A DNA stretch of 12,526 nucleotides from Candidatus Fermentibacterota bacterium (lineage in GTDB: Bacteria > JAFGKV01), in NCBI GenBank assembly GCA_030620115.1, contig JAUXFG010000115.1, positions 1-12,526 of the forward strand, given 5' to 3'. A model generated the notes under the pieces. That model did no database searches, was not told the DNA's origin, and saw nothing but the letters and a program-made list of their open reading frames with translations. Shown one piece after another: positions 1 to 6,804 of the stretch. How positions within the stretch are numbered: position 1 is the first letter of the stretch; the number at the start of each line of letters is the position of its first letter. The translations under genes were made by a program, and so were the position numbers.

Positions 1-98
1 GAAAGAAGGTGCATCCAGGAAACCCGGGATGTTATGTTGAGATATCTATCGGGAAACTCTATGAATATGATGATGAAACCGGCAGTCGCTCCACATAA
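1..98 (+). CDS. possible 3' end of a convergent plus-strand gene (partial)
   Basis: The frame starting at base 3 is open from the window edge and ends at a TAA at 96-98. It would encode about 31 residues ending in ISIGKLYEYDDETGSRST, which reads like an ordinary protein C terminus. If real, the gene converges on the SBBP protein gene, leaving a 26-bp gap. A small imperfect hairpin (CCAC/GTGG, around 91-104) sits at the junction but has no T-run, so I do not call it a terminator. Frame 1 is also open across this stretch, to 135, so the frame choice is only a preference. No family can be recognised from so few residues. Confidence 0.3.
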   Translation, partial: KKVHPGNPGCYVEISIGKLYEYDDETGSRST

Positions 99-124
99 TG
101 TGGCGCTTCACATAACCCCAGAAC

Positions 125-3100
125 CTAATCATTGACAATCAATCTCTCGCCGATCGACCGATTTCCAACCATGAGCTTCAACACATAGGAGCCAGCCTTC
201 AAGCGGTCGCCATGAGCATCGATCCGTTCTACCGTGGCACGGTGTGTTCCGGCCTCACAATACTGATGAACCAGCACGCGCCGCTCACGGCCCGTCAGAT
301 CGTACAGCCCGAGCCGAACCATACCCGGTGCGGAAAGGGAGTACCGGATTTCGGCGGCATCGGTCATGGGATTCGGCACAGGAACTGCGAGAGTCATATC
401 CAATGGCCTTGTGACCCCTGAAAGCCTGATCGGCCCATGGTTCGTCTCGTGTCCGAGAGAGGATATGTCGACCAATGTATAATCGTAGGATGTACTACGA
501 GTCACTGTCCGATCAAGATAGGTATAGTCGTGGGCCGATAGACTGCTTCCCGCTCCAGGTATCAGATCCTCAGTCACCCGGCGATACTCCCCATGATCAA
601 GGTCGAGCCGATACAGGTAAAAACCAAGATTCTCCGACTCGGATTCCGTGGTCCAGATCAATAATGCGCCCTCATCCGTCCACATGGCCGAGAATCCGGT
701 CAGCTCCACAGGCGTGTACGTGACCGCCTGGTAATCCTCAACCTCGCCGTCGCAGACAAGAGAAGCGGACGTCGGATTCTGGACATCTGCCGAAGAAGGC
801 CCCAGGCGGAATCTGGCATACGTATCCCCTGCACCGATGCCCGCGGGGACACTGAACTCAAACGTGTCAACTCCCGCGGAAACGGATTGAAGGATAATTC
901 GATCGCCTGGAGTGGCAAAGACGCCATCGTCATTCCAGTCGATCCAGCCTGCGAGCCAGCCCGTGCCGCCCGTTACAGTGACAGCCACCGCGCCGATAGT
1001 ACCTGCCTGAAACGGCATCGCAAATGGACCTCCAGAGGGCCCGGACCCCAAGAATGCGACCCCATCCTCGTCATCCGGCCAATCCGCGTTTGTGTCGTCT
1101 CCCAGAGCATCGGAGCTCGGTATGCCATCAGCCTCGCCATCCCAAGCCACACCAAGACGCAATGGACCCAGCACATGACGTGGCCCATTGGACGAAAGCA
1201 GTGTTCCGTAGCTGTCCGGCGCATCGCCGAAGTCGGTAAAGCCAGCCTTGGTGATGGCCACATCTTCGTATCCACCAGCGTAGGCCGTCTGGAGAGAACC
1301 GGCTGTAGTGGGGTAATCTGAGTCAACGCTCGAACTTGGATAGTCGATGGAGGTTGCTCCGCAAATGAGCCCCACATCGTCCGTTGATGTCACGGTGATG
1401 CCATACCAATGCTCCTGTCCCGCACCACCGAGATAGGTCCCATAGAGCAGATCGGCAGAGCCGTTCCCCGCAAAGATCATCTTGACGATGACAGCATCAT
1501 CGCGGCCATTGAACGAATTGTCGAAGGCCCCCGTGGTGGTTGGAAAATCAATCGACTGGGTGATGGTGTGAATGTACACCATGTCGTTGCAGCCCAGCTT
1601 GATGCCGGTGCCGCTGTGGACTATATAGCTCTCCTCGCCCTCGGTGATCTCGCCAGCGCTGCCGCCTATGTACGTGCTGTACAAGAGATCATTGTCACCG
1701 GCTCCGTCCGGGGAAATACACGATGCGAACGCATCGAAGTCGCCCCCGCCATAAGTGATCTGATATGCTCCAGCAGTCACCGGGAAGTCGGCATTCGACG
1801 CCGTGAGACCTGCGAAAAACGCTTCCCCCGCGCTATTCACATCGATGCTGAATCCACCGTCGTCATTTGTGCCGCCAAAGTATGTACTGTACAAAAGATC
1901 AGTAGCTCCTCCTCCGTCCAAGGAAAGCTTCGCGAAAAATGCGTCGCCGCCACCGCCAAGCGTGGTCTGATATGCGCCTGTGGTAAAGGGAAAGTCAGCG
2001 GATTCGGTACTGCCCACCACATGAACATCGCCGCTGCCGTCAAGCGAAATGCCCCGTGCGCCATCGTCTCCCGTGCCACCAAGGAAGGTGCTGTAAACGA
2101 GGTCGGCAGTGCCGTTCCCCTGGGGCGAGATCTTCGCCATAAACGCGTCTCCCACCTGCACGCCCCCATTGTAGGTATTGTCATAGGCGCCCGGTGTGGT
2201 GGGAAAGCCGGGTGAGCTGGTGAAACCCACGATATAGGCGTCTCCGGCCCAGTCGACCTCAACACCCCAAGCCCATTCATCAAAAGCGCCGCCGAGGAAT
2301 GTGCTGTAGAGAAGCGTCGATCCATCCGCCGATATCTTGGCCAGGTAGGCATCGCCGGCGCCGAAACCCCCGTTATAGGTGGTGTCGTAGGCGCCCGTGG
2401 TGGTGGGAAAAGTGTCCGACATGGCAAAGCCGCATACATATACATTGCTCAGCGTGTCAACGGCGATTGATGAACCACCTTCGCCATAGGCCGTATCCGC
2501 ATGTCCGAGATAGGTGCACCAGAGAAGCGTTGTTCCGTCGGATGAGATCTTTGCAACAAAAACATCCCGATTGGGTCCCCCATATGCGGGCTGAAAAACG
2601 CCTGGCGTAGTAGGGAAGTCCAATGATCGGGTATGACCCGTCACATAGAGATTGCCTTCTGTATCGCTTGTCACATCAACGCCATGGTCGTCGAGTGTTC
2701 CCCCGAGAAACGAGCTCCATGTAAGGAATGGGTCGATGACCAAAGGGTGATTCGTATCATACGCGCCAATATCGAAAAAGACGCGGCTATGGCCTCGTCT
2801 GAGGTACGCCACTTGCACGTATCGACGCTGCCCGTCAATATCCTGATACGCCACCGGCGCTTCATCGGTCAACACACCCGAAGCGGTGACCAATTCCAAC
2901 GATCCCCCATCCGTTGTCCGTAGTTCGCTCACGCCGCTGAACTGCATGCAAATGCGCGCAGGGTCCGCGCCGGGCTGTATCAGAAACTCGTACTTCACGC
3001 CGGCATCGAGTTGCCTGGTTACCAAGTCGATCCCCGGATAGAGACCGGCATGTTTCACGGCAGCATAATGCGGGGCTGCTCTTACCCATGAGCTGGGATC

Positions 3101-3520
3101 TCGACCCAGGAAAAAGCTCGACCGGGCACCCAGTTCGTCCATGCCCTGCATCGCGTCCACATCAGCTCCCACGAACTCCATTCGCACCACGTCCCGCAAA
3201 AAACCGTCGCCCCTCACACGATCCATCACGATTCCCTGCTTTGTCAACCAAATTGCCTGGCTCCCCGATCTCCCCATGAACTCAACCTGATCCGATACCT
3301 GCCCGTGATTGGAGACAAAGCCCCCCGCAAGCGCCGCGGGATTGTGCGCACTCATGGAGGCGCCCCTCTCGAACGTTTTCTCTATAGGGCAGGGGGGCTC
3401 GGCATGCATTGCGGGCGATGTCGAAAGCCCCGGAGAAGCAGCTGCCGAGAACAGAGGAATCGAAATCAGCAGAACACTAATCAAGCCTGTGGGGGGAACA
3501 TGGCGGCGCCGCAGGGTCAT
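125..3520 (-). CDS. secreted SBBP beta-propeller / GEVED protein with type IX-style C-terminal sorting domain
   Basis: Predicted extracellular or surface protein of 1131 residues. ATG at 3520 is preceded by a good Shine-Dalgarno (AAAGGAGATAAGG). Residues 1 to about 28 are a signal peptide (RRR, hydrophobic stretch, SAAAS). Residues ~60-264 match the DUF7948-type domain that usually precedes SBBP repeats (contains NHGQ, ending in VIDPFLTWSSFLGG). Residues ~265-760 hold seven SBBP units of about 60-75 residues, each with a YSTFLGG-like strand, a FPTT.GAY segment and a D.F.AKIS segment, consistent with a seven-bladed propeller. Residues ~761-930 form a GEVED domain starting DFGDAPDSYGT and ending with GEVEDYQ. 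An Fn3-like stretch follows. Residues ~1040-1131 resemble a Por/T9SS sorting domain (PVPNPMTDAAEIRYS, LYDLTGRE, AGSYVLKL). The role is probably adhesion or another surface function; no catalytic motif is visible. A 391-bp repeat-rich gap separates it from the upstream gene, so it is likely transcribed on its own. Confidence 0.9.
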   Translation of the reverse strand: MTLRRRHVPPTGLISVLLISIPLFSAAASPGLSTSPAMHAEPPCPIEKTFERGASMSAHNPAALAGGFVSNHGQVSDQVEFMGRSGSQAIWLTKQGIVMDRVRGDGFLRDVVRMEFVGADVDAMQGMDELGARSSFFLGRDPSSWVRAAPHYAAVKHAGLYPGIDLVTRQLDAGVKYEFLIQPGADPARICMQFSGVSELRTTDGGSLELVTASGVLTDEAPVAYQDIDGQRRYVQVAYLRRGHSRVFFDIGAYDTNHPLVIDPFLTWSSFLGGTLDDHGVDVTSDTEGNLYVTGHTRSLDFPTTPGVFQPAYGGPNRDVFVAKISSDGTTLLWCTYLGHADTAYGEGGSSIAVDTLSNVYVCGFAMSDTFPTTTGAYDTTYNGGFGAGDAYLAKISADGSTLLYSTFLGGAFDEWAWGVEVDWAGDAYIVGFTSSPGFPTTPGAYDNTYNGGVQVGDAFMAKISPQGNGTADLVYSTFLGGTGDDGARGISLDGSGDVHVVGSTESADFPFTTGAYQTTLGGGGDAFFAKLSLDGGGATDLLYSTYFGGTNDDGGFSIDVNSAGEAFFAGLTASNADFPVTAGAYQITYGGGDFDAFASCISPDGAGDNDLLYSTYIGGSAGEITEGEESYIVHSGTGIKLGCNDMVYIHTITQSIDFPTTTGAFDNSFNGRDDAVIVKMIFAGNGSADLLYGTYLGGAGQEHWYGITVTSTDDVGLICGATSIDYPSSSVDSDYPTTAGSLQTAYAGGYEDVAITKAGFTDFGDAPDSYGTLLSSNGPRHVLGPLRLGVAWDGEADGIPSSDALGDDTNADWPDDEDGVAFLGSGPSGGPFAMPFQAGTIGAVAVTVTGGTGWLAGWIDWNDDGVFATPGDRIILQSVSAGVDTFEFSVPAGIGAGDTYARFRLGPSSADVQNPTSASLVCDGEVEDYQAVTYTPVELTGFSAMWTDEGALLIWTTESESENLGFYLYRLDLDHGEYRRVTEDLIPGAGSSLSAHDYTYLDRTVTRSTSYDYTLVDISSLGHETNHGPIRLSGVTRPLDMTLAVPVPNPMTDAAEIRYSLSAPGMVRLGLYDLTGRERRVLVHQYCEAGTHRATVERIDAHGDRLKAGSYVLKLMVGNRSIGERLIVND

Positions 3521-3558
3521 CCTTATCTCCTTTGGGTTCTAGAATCGCAATATCTCAA

Positions 3559-3584
3559 CAACTCCATGCCTCAACTCCATGCCT
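3559..3584. repeat. 13-bp perfect tandem duplication
   Basis: The unit CAACTCCATGCCT occurs twice head to tail, at 3559-3571 and 3572-3584, with no mismatches. It lies upstream of the SBBP gene's ribosome binding site and looks like a recent slippage event. Confidence 0.85.
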
Positions 3585-3759
3585 CCGACTTCCTCCCCAA
3601 CGTTCCTCAATCTCCCTCCCCCTCAAACCTTCGACGTTCGATGTCGAATGTTCGATGTTCGACGTTTTCCCCCAAAATTCGCAATCAAACATTCCAGCAT
3701 TTCAGAATTCCCCAGATTGCCAGATTGAAGATTTCAGATTTTCTCACTCCCCAATCCTT

Positions 3760-3778
3760 CCCCCTTTCGCAAAGGGGG
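3760..3778. repeat. hairpin CCCCCTTT/AAAGGGGG
   Basis: A perfect 8-bp stem with a 3-nt loop (CGC). Flanking AAT/ATT can extend the stem over a bulge. No T-tract follows on either strand, so it does not look like a simple intrinsic terminator. It resembles the short palindromic repeats scattered between genes in many genomes. Confidence 0.75.
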
Positions 3779-3787
3779 ATTGAGGCC

Positions 3788-3814
3788 ACCGGCTCATAGA
3801 GCCTATGGCTCGGT
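3788..3814. repeat. imperfect hairpin ACCGGCTCATAG/CTATGGCTCGGT
   Basis: Two 12-nt arms with two mismatches around an AGC loop. It is the middle member of a cluster of three hairpins downstream of the four-TM protein gene. Together they could block read-through or stabilise the 3' end of the transcript, although the lack of a T-run argues against a standard terminator. Confidence 0.65.
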
Positions 3815-3832
3815 GAGGGGATTTCTCCGACA

Positions 3833-3851
3833 GAGCCCGCACTTGGGGCTC
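3833..3851. repeat. hairpin GAGCCC/GGGCTC
   Basis: A perfect 6-bp stem with a 7-nt loop (GCACTTG). It lies 61 bp beyond the stop codon of the four-TM membrane protein gene on the minus strand, and is the first of the three clustered hairpins that transcription from that gene would meet. Confidence 0.6.
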
Positions 3852-3911
3852 GCACACGGCGGGAGGGAAGGAATTTATGGAGCGCGCTTCCCATTCACAA
3901 ATAATGAGGCC

Positions 3912-4889
3912 CTATTCACAAACAGCTCGACCAGCTTCCAAAGCTATCTTGAGTATCTCGGCACACCTCTTGTCATTGGTGTGATAGCCAGATCGTTTGG
4001 TGGTTCTTTGGCGAATAACCAAAACCTCGGCGTCTTCATTCTCCTGGTATTCCACAAGAACATGATTCGTCTCTCTGACCTCCTTCTCAAATCCAGCGAG
4101 CCCAAAACCAGGTTTTGCCGCAAGAACGCAATAGAAATAGGGATGGCTGCGCCCCTGCACTATATTGAGATTGATCTGTGCCTGGAGACCGTAGAACCCT
4201 TCCGGAGCGTCAGGAAACGCCACGGAAAAACGTACATCCACTGGAACCGTCTTGCCTGAATCGCCACGAGTCAACATCAGCGCAGGCCTGAACTTCTCTC
4301 CTGATCGGTTCATGCCGTGAAAAGCCCGTTCTACCTTCAGCACCAGGGCAAGTTTCACCGCAAGATTCGGTTGTGTAAGGATGAAACGCATGCCTGTGAA
4401 CCAGAGGGGAATCAGGATGATCACCGCATCAGCGAGCATGATCACGGCCACATCCATGCTTCGGGCCAAGAAGCCTAATACCACAGCTATCACACACGCA
4501 AGAAGCAGAGAGATGAATAGGCTGAAGAACCCTAAAGGATTGGATATATCGAGGGCATCCCTATCCCATTGTTTTGTGCGCACGCGCAGCTCATCAAGCT
4601 CGCGGAGCTTGTCAATGGGGACTTCTATCCAATTCGGATCAGTGGTGAATACTTTGAGTCGTACTCTGCTATCGTAGCCTTTTACAAGAACCAAGCCAAC
4701 ACCAATAACCAGCAACGGAACTCCCACAAAAACATTCAGAAAGACCAGCTGCGTCAGGAATCCTGTGAGAAGAAGCAAGAGTGAGATCGTCACCCGGCGA
4801 GTATAGGGAAGGTCTTTCGCAAAGTGGAAACGGATAATATCCCTTTGCTCCGGTGGTGGAAAGCCAATCTGACGCAACCCCAAATTCAT
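3912..4889 (-). CDS. unrecognised four-TM membrane protein with C-terminal soluble domain
   Basis: I do not recognise the family. The protein is 325 residues from ATG 4889, which is preceded by AAGGGG at about 8-nt spacing. An in-frame GTG at 4898 would add three residues but sits too close to that Shine-Dalgarno. There is no cleavable signal peptide. Two hydrophobic hairpins are predicted, at residues ~33-50 and ~54-70 and at ~119-141 and ~146-165, separated by a charged loop. A mostly soluble domain of about 160 residues follows, rich in beta-prone segments (VPVDVRFSVAF, VLVEYQENEDAEVLVIRQR), then a short helix ending in AVCE. No catalytic motif is seen. It is the third gene on the same strand after the Cys-repeat membrane protein and the radical SAM enzyme, across a 349-bp repeat-filled gap. 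A role in the same system is possible but rests on position alone. Confidence 0.75.
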   Translation of the reverse strand: MNLGLRQIGFPPPEQRDIIRFHFAKDLPYTRRVTISLLLLLTGFLTQLVFLNVFVGVPLLVIGVGLVLVKGYDSRVRLKVFTTDPNWIEVPIDKLRELDELRVRTKQWDRDALDISNPLGFFSLFISLLLACVIAVVLGFLARSMDVAVIMLADAVIILIPLWFTGMRFILTQPNLAVKLALVLKVERAFHGMNRSGEKFRPALMLTRGDSGKTVPVDVRFSVAFPDAPEGFYGLQAQINLNIVQGRSHPYFYCVLAAKPGFGLAGFEKEVRETNHVLVEYQENEDAEVLVIRQRTTKRSGYHTNDKRCAEILKIALEAGRAVCE

Positions 4890-5238
4890 GCAGCACACCC
4901 CTTTCCTGATCTAACACTCCGTCCTAAATCCGCCACCCAGCGGATCAGTCTCCCTCCCCTCAATTCGCAATCAAGCATTTCAGCAATTCGAAATTCCCCC
5001 TAATCCCCCCTCCCAGATTCTTCGGTCGCTTCGCTCCCTCAGAATGACACACATTTCCACATCCTCCTGCCTCAAACCACTGCCATTCTGAGCGACTGCA
5101 GGGAGCGAAGAATCTCTCCCACATCTCTCTTGCATCATCTCAACGCTGCACGCTCTCTTCTTCCCAAATCCCGACCGAAGGTCGCCCCTTTGCATGAGAC
5201 TCCTACCCTTCCCTCTCCCTGCTCATCAGCTTATCAGC
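4890..5238. repeat. 349-bp intergenic region with inverted-repeat element and short repeats
   Basis: No credible gene is seen. The contents are: the Shine-Dalgarno of the four-TM gene near 4900; an AATTCGCAATCAAGCATT repeat at ~4960-4978 that also occurs near 3676; an inverted-repeat element at 5016-5115; a CAACGCTG-type repeat near 5138-5155; a small perfect hairpin CGACC-GAA-GGTCG at 5172-5184; and the start of an 8-bp tandem array at 5221. The short frames across it (containing RSDRRI-like or RGDLRS-like strings) are translations of repeat DNA, not proteins. Confidence 0.7.
5016..5115. repeat. inverted-repeat element (about 31-bp imperfect arms)
   Basis: GATTCTTCGGTCGCTTCGCT begins the left arm at 5016, which runs to about 5046. 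An imperfect reverse complement runs from 5084 (CATTCTGAGCGACTGCAGGG) to 5115 (AGAATC). The outer ends GATTCTTCG/CGAAGAATC pair perfectly, and so do the inner ends CAGAATG/CATTCTG. The central 37 nt carry no coding capacity. The structure is like a miniature inverted-repeat or REP-type element with no transposase. From memory, closely similar intergenic repeats occur in many unrelated bacterial genomes. Confidence 0.7.
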
Positions 5239-5252
5239 TCAACAGCTCATCA
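5221..5252. repeat. 8-bp tandem array, four units
   Basis: The units GCTCATCA, GCTTATCA, GCTCAACA and GCTCATCA follow each other at 5221-5228, 5229-5236, 5237-5244 and 5245-5252. The stop codon of the radical SAM gene (TGA on the minus strand, 5241-5239) lies inside the third unit. The last residues of that protein are therefore encoded by repeat DNA. Confidence 0.85.
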
Positions 5253-6657
5253 TCCCCACGCGTTTCGCGTGGCTTCCTATTCCGGCTAGAGCTGGCGCCA
5301 ATTCCTCATAGCCATGTGCTCGAAAGTAGAGCGGGCATGCACCATGGCAGAGCGCGAAGTGGACACAATGGCGGCACTCTGGATGGGCGAAAGACTTGTC
5401 CCGCAAGGCACGAGCCTTCGGGCCCCACCACAGTTCCTCAAATCCCTCATTGAGTAGGCTGCCAACAGGCTCCCTCCAACTGGAGCACGGCAGGAGCCGC
5501 CCATACGGATCGATGGAGAGAAGCCCTTCACAGGCACTGCATCCTTTATTGCCGAGCCCGTGCGCCACTGGATTGAATAGACAGATAGGGGTTGGTGAGT
5601 ACCACATGAATCGGACGCCTGCCGTTCGAGCTGATGTCAGAATCTCCCCGAGAATTGAAGGCACCTCGTGGTACTTGACCGCCAGGTCCGGATCTATTCC
5701 ACGCCCGGCTGGAATGACAAGATTCATGGAGAAACGATCAAACCCCAAGGATTTCACAAGCCGAGGCATACCAGAGAGACTAGCCCGATTCTTGCTGCAC
5801 AAGGTTGCATGCGGATGGACGGTGATTCCCGCCTTTTTCAGAGCCAGCAATCCATTCACCGATGCCTGGAATGCACCGTCAACTCCCACAATGTCATCAT
5901 GGATCTCCGCATCCGGGGACTCGATGCTGACTTGCGCGGAAGCAAGGCCCGCCTTCTTGAGACGCTTTGCACTACGCACGCTGATACGCGTCCCGTTCGT
6001 GATGAGATTCACTCTCATGCCCAGTCTCTTGCTGGCATATTCGATGAGATCGGCAAGATCCGAGCGGAGCGTGGGTTCTCCCCCTGTGAACGAGACACTG
6101 GGCGCCTCTGCATCATGGCGTATGATGTCAAGGACTCTCATGAACTGCGCCGTATCGAGCTCTTGGAGCTCTGGATCCTCTTCTTCCTCCCCGATATCGC
6201 GGCATGAGGCGTAGCAGAAGAGACATTTGATATTGCAGCGCCACGTAAGGGCCACCTCAGAGAGCACGGGAAGCTCGATGTAGCCGAGTTGGAATGACTC
6301 ACGATCCAGACTTTGCGATTGATACTCATCACAGACGCCTGAACCCAAGAGCATCGAGAGATCGAAAAAGAACGACTCGAGTTCATGCCCGGCGCTTTCA
6401 TCCTCATATCGAGCCTCAAGGATGTCTTTGATCTTCCCGCCGGCCAAGAGATAGGATAACGCTTTGGCGCCTGTTGAATTGAGTTTGAAGGCTTCATTCG
6501 GCATCCTGATCAACACGTTGTCAGTGAGTCTCACATGGACATACGGTCGTATCCTTTCGACGAACCCATCAACCCATCGCAGCTTCTTCACCCACGTGCC
6601 CATCATCTTGGACATTTCATCACACCCTTCATGCGCTTCCACGTAGGGGCACGGCAT
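5239..6657 (-). CDS. radical SAM/SPASM maturase with fused N-terminal PqqD-like recognition domain
   Basis: Predicted cytoplasmic iron-sulfur enzyme that reductively cleaves S-adenosylmethionine to modify a peptide or protein. Numbering is from the outer ATG at 6657 (472 residues). Residues ~30-110 look like a PqqD/RRE domain (HVRLTDNVLIRMPNEAFKLN, then helices), which in relatives binds the leader of a substrate peptide. The radical SAM core carries CNIKCLFCYAS (C141, C145, C148), TGGEPT (191-196), NLITNGT and VSIESPD. The SPASM region has C376-x9-G386-x4-C391, then C428-x2-C431-x5-C437-x3-C441, which would ligate auxiliary clusters; the usual last Cys may be C472. The start is uncertain: the outer ATG lies in a palindromic repeat (6647-6666), and ATG 6615 (MSKMMG) may be the true start. 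No Shine-Dalgarno is strong. It lies 147 bp downstream of the Cys-His-repeat membrane protein, its likeliest substrate. The family call is firm; reaction and substrate are inferred. Confidence 0.9.
   Translation of the reverse strand: MPCPYVEAHEGCDEMSKMMGTWVKKLRWVDGFVERIRPYVHVRLTDNVLIRMPNEAFKLNSTGAKALSYLLAGGKIKDILEARYEDESAGHELESFFFDLSMLLGSGVCDEYQSQSLDRESFQLGYIELPVLSEVALTWRCNIKCLFCYASCRDIGEEEEDPELQELDTAQFMRVLDIIRHDAEAPSVSFTGGEPTLRSDLADLIEYASKRLGMRVNLITNGTRISVRSAKRLKKAGLASAQVSIESPDAEIHDDIVGVDGAFQASVNGLLALKKAGITVHPHATLCSKNRASLSGMPRLVKSLGFDRFSMNLVIPAGRGIDPDLAVKYHEVPSILGEILTSARTAGVRFMWYSPTPICLFNPVAHGLGNKGCSACEGLLSIDPYGRLLPCSSWREPVGSLLNEGFEELWWGPKARALRDKSFAHPECRHCVHFALCHGACPLYFRAHGYEELAPALAGIGSHAKRVGMMSC
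5256..5272. repeat. perfect hairpin CCACGCG-TTT-CGCGTGG at the 3' end of the radical SAM gene
   Basis: A 7-bp perfect stem with a 3-nt loop, inside the last codons of the radical SAM gene (encoding HAKRV). There is no T-run after it on the minus strand. It may be another dispersed palindromic repeat that has become part of the coding end. Confidence 0.7.
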
Positions 6658-6666
6658 GCCGTGCCC
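6647..6666. repeat. 20-bp perfect palindrome overlapping the radical SAM start codon
   Basis: GGGCACGGCATGCCGTGCCC is its own reverse complement over all 20 bases. Its central CAT/ATG is the outermost possible start codon of the radical SAM gene. It could be a dispersed palindromic repeat (similar sequences are, from memory, common between genes in environmental bacteria) or an operator for a dimeric regulator. The overlap with the start codon makes that start suspect. Confidence 0.8.
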
Positions 6667-6804
6667 AGGGCAAGAAGCTGCTATTCATGTAGTTCTCCGT
6701 ATCAATCGCGCAGCTCAGTGGCACAGCTCAGTCGCGCAGCCCAGTGGCGCAGGCGTCCCTGCCTGTGATCTCCCCCTGCCTGTGATCTCCCCCGAGTTCT
6801 CGCA
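6667..6804. repeat. spacer with two tandem arrays between the Cys-repeat protein and radical SAM genes
   Basis: Two arrays are visible. A 13-bp unit (CGCAGCTCAGTGG and close variants) occurs three times at 6709-6747. A 17-bp unit (CTGCCTGTGATCTCCCC) occurs twice without mismatch at 6759-6775 and 6776-6792. No terminator-like hairpin with a T-run is seen, so read-through from the Cys-repeat protein gene into the radical SAM gene is possible. Confidence 0.8.

Larger units (their letters stand above)
3521..3911. repeat. 391-bp intergenic region filled with dispersed repeats and hairpins
   Basis: No credible gene is seen here. From low to high coordinates it contains: the Shine-Dalgarno of the SBBP gene (~3521-3533, read on the minus strand); a perfect 13-bp tandem duplication at 3559-3584; a TTCGACGTTCGATGT-type repeat at ~3629-3666; an AATTCGCAATCAA..CATT..AGCA motif at ~3676-3705 that recurs near 4961; an AGATT-rich stretch; and three consecutive hairpins at 3760-3778, 3788-3814 and 3833-3851. 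The open frames across it are low-complexity and look like repeat artefacts. No promoter can be assigned with confidence. Confidence 0.7.

Noticed and set aside
1409-2215. 268-residue plus-strand frame inside the SBBP gene.
   Set aside because: It is a shadow of the SBBP repeats; the minus-strand protein has a clear domain order.
3760-3778. Intrinsic terminator for the four-TM gene.
   Set aside because: The hairpin is good, but no T-run follows on the minus strand and it lies over 130 bp past the stop codon.
4980-5195. 71-residue minus-strand frame with ILRERSDRRI.
   Set aside because: It is the translation of the inverted-repeat element and neighbouring hairpin, a typical repeat artefact.
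5396-6214. 272-residue plus-strand frame inside the radical SAM gene.
   Set aside because: It is antisense to a well-defined enzyme, with no recognisable domain.
6709-6792. CRISPR-like array in the spacer between the Cys-repeat protein and radical SAM genes.
   Set aside because: The 13-bp and 17-bp units are directly adjacent, with no unique spacers and no cas genes.
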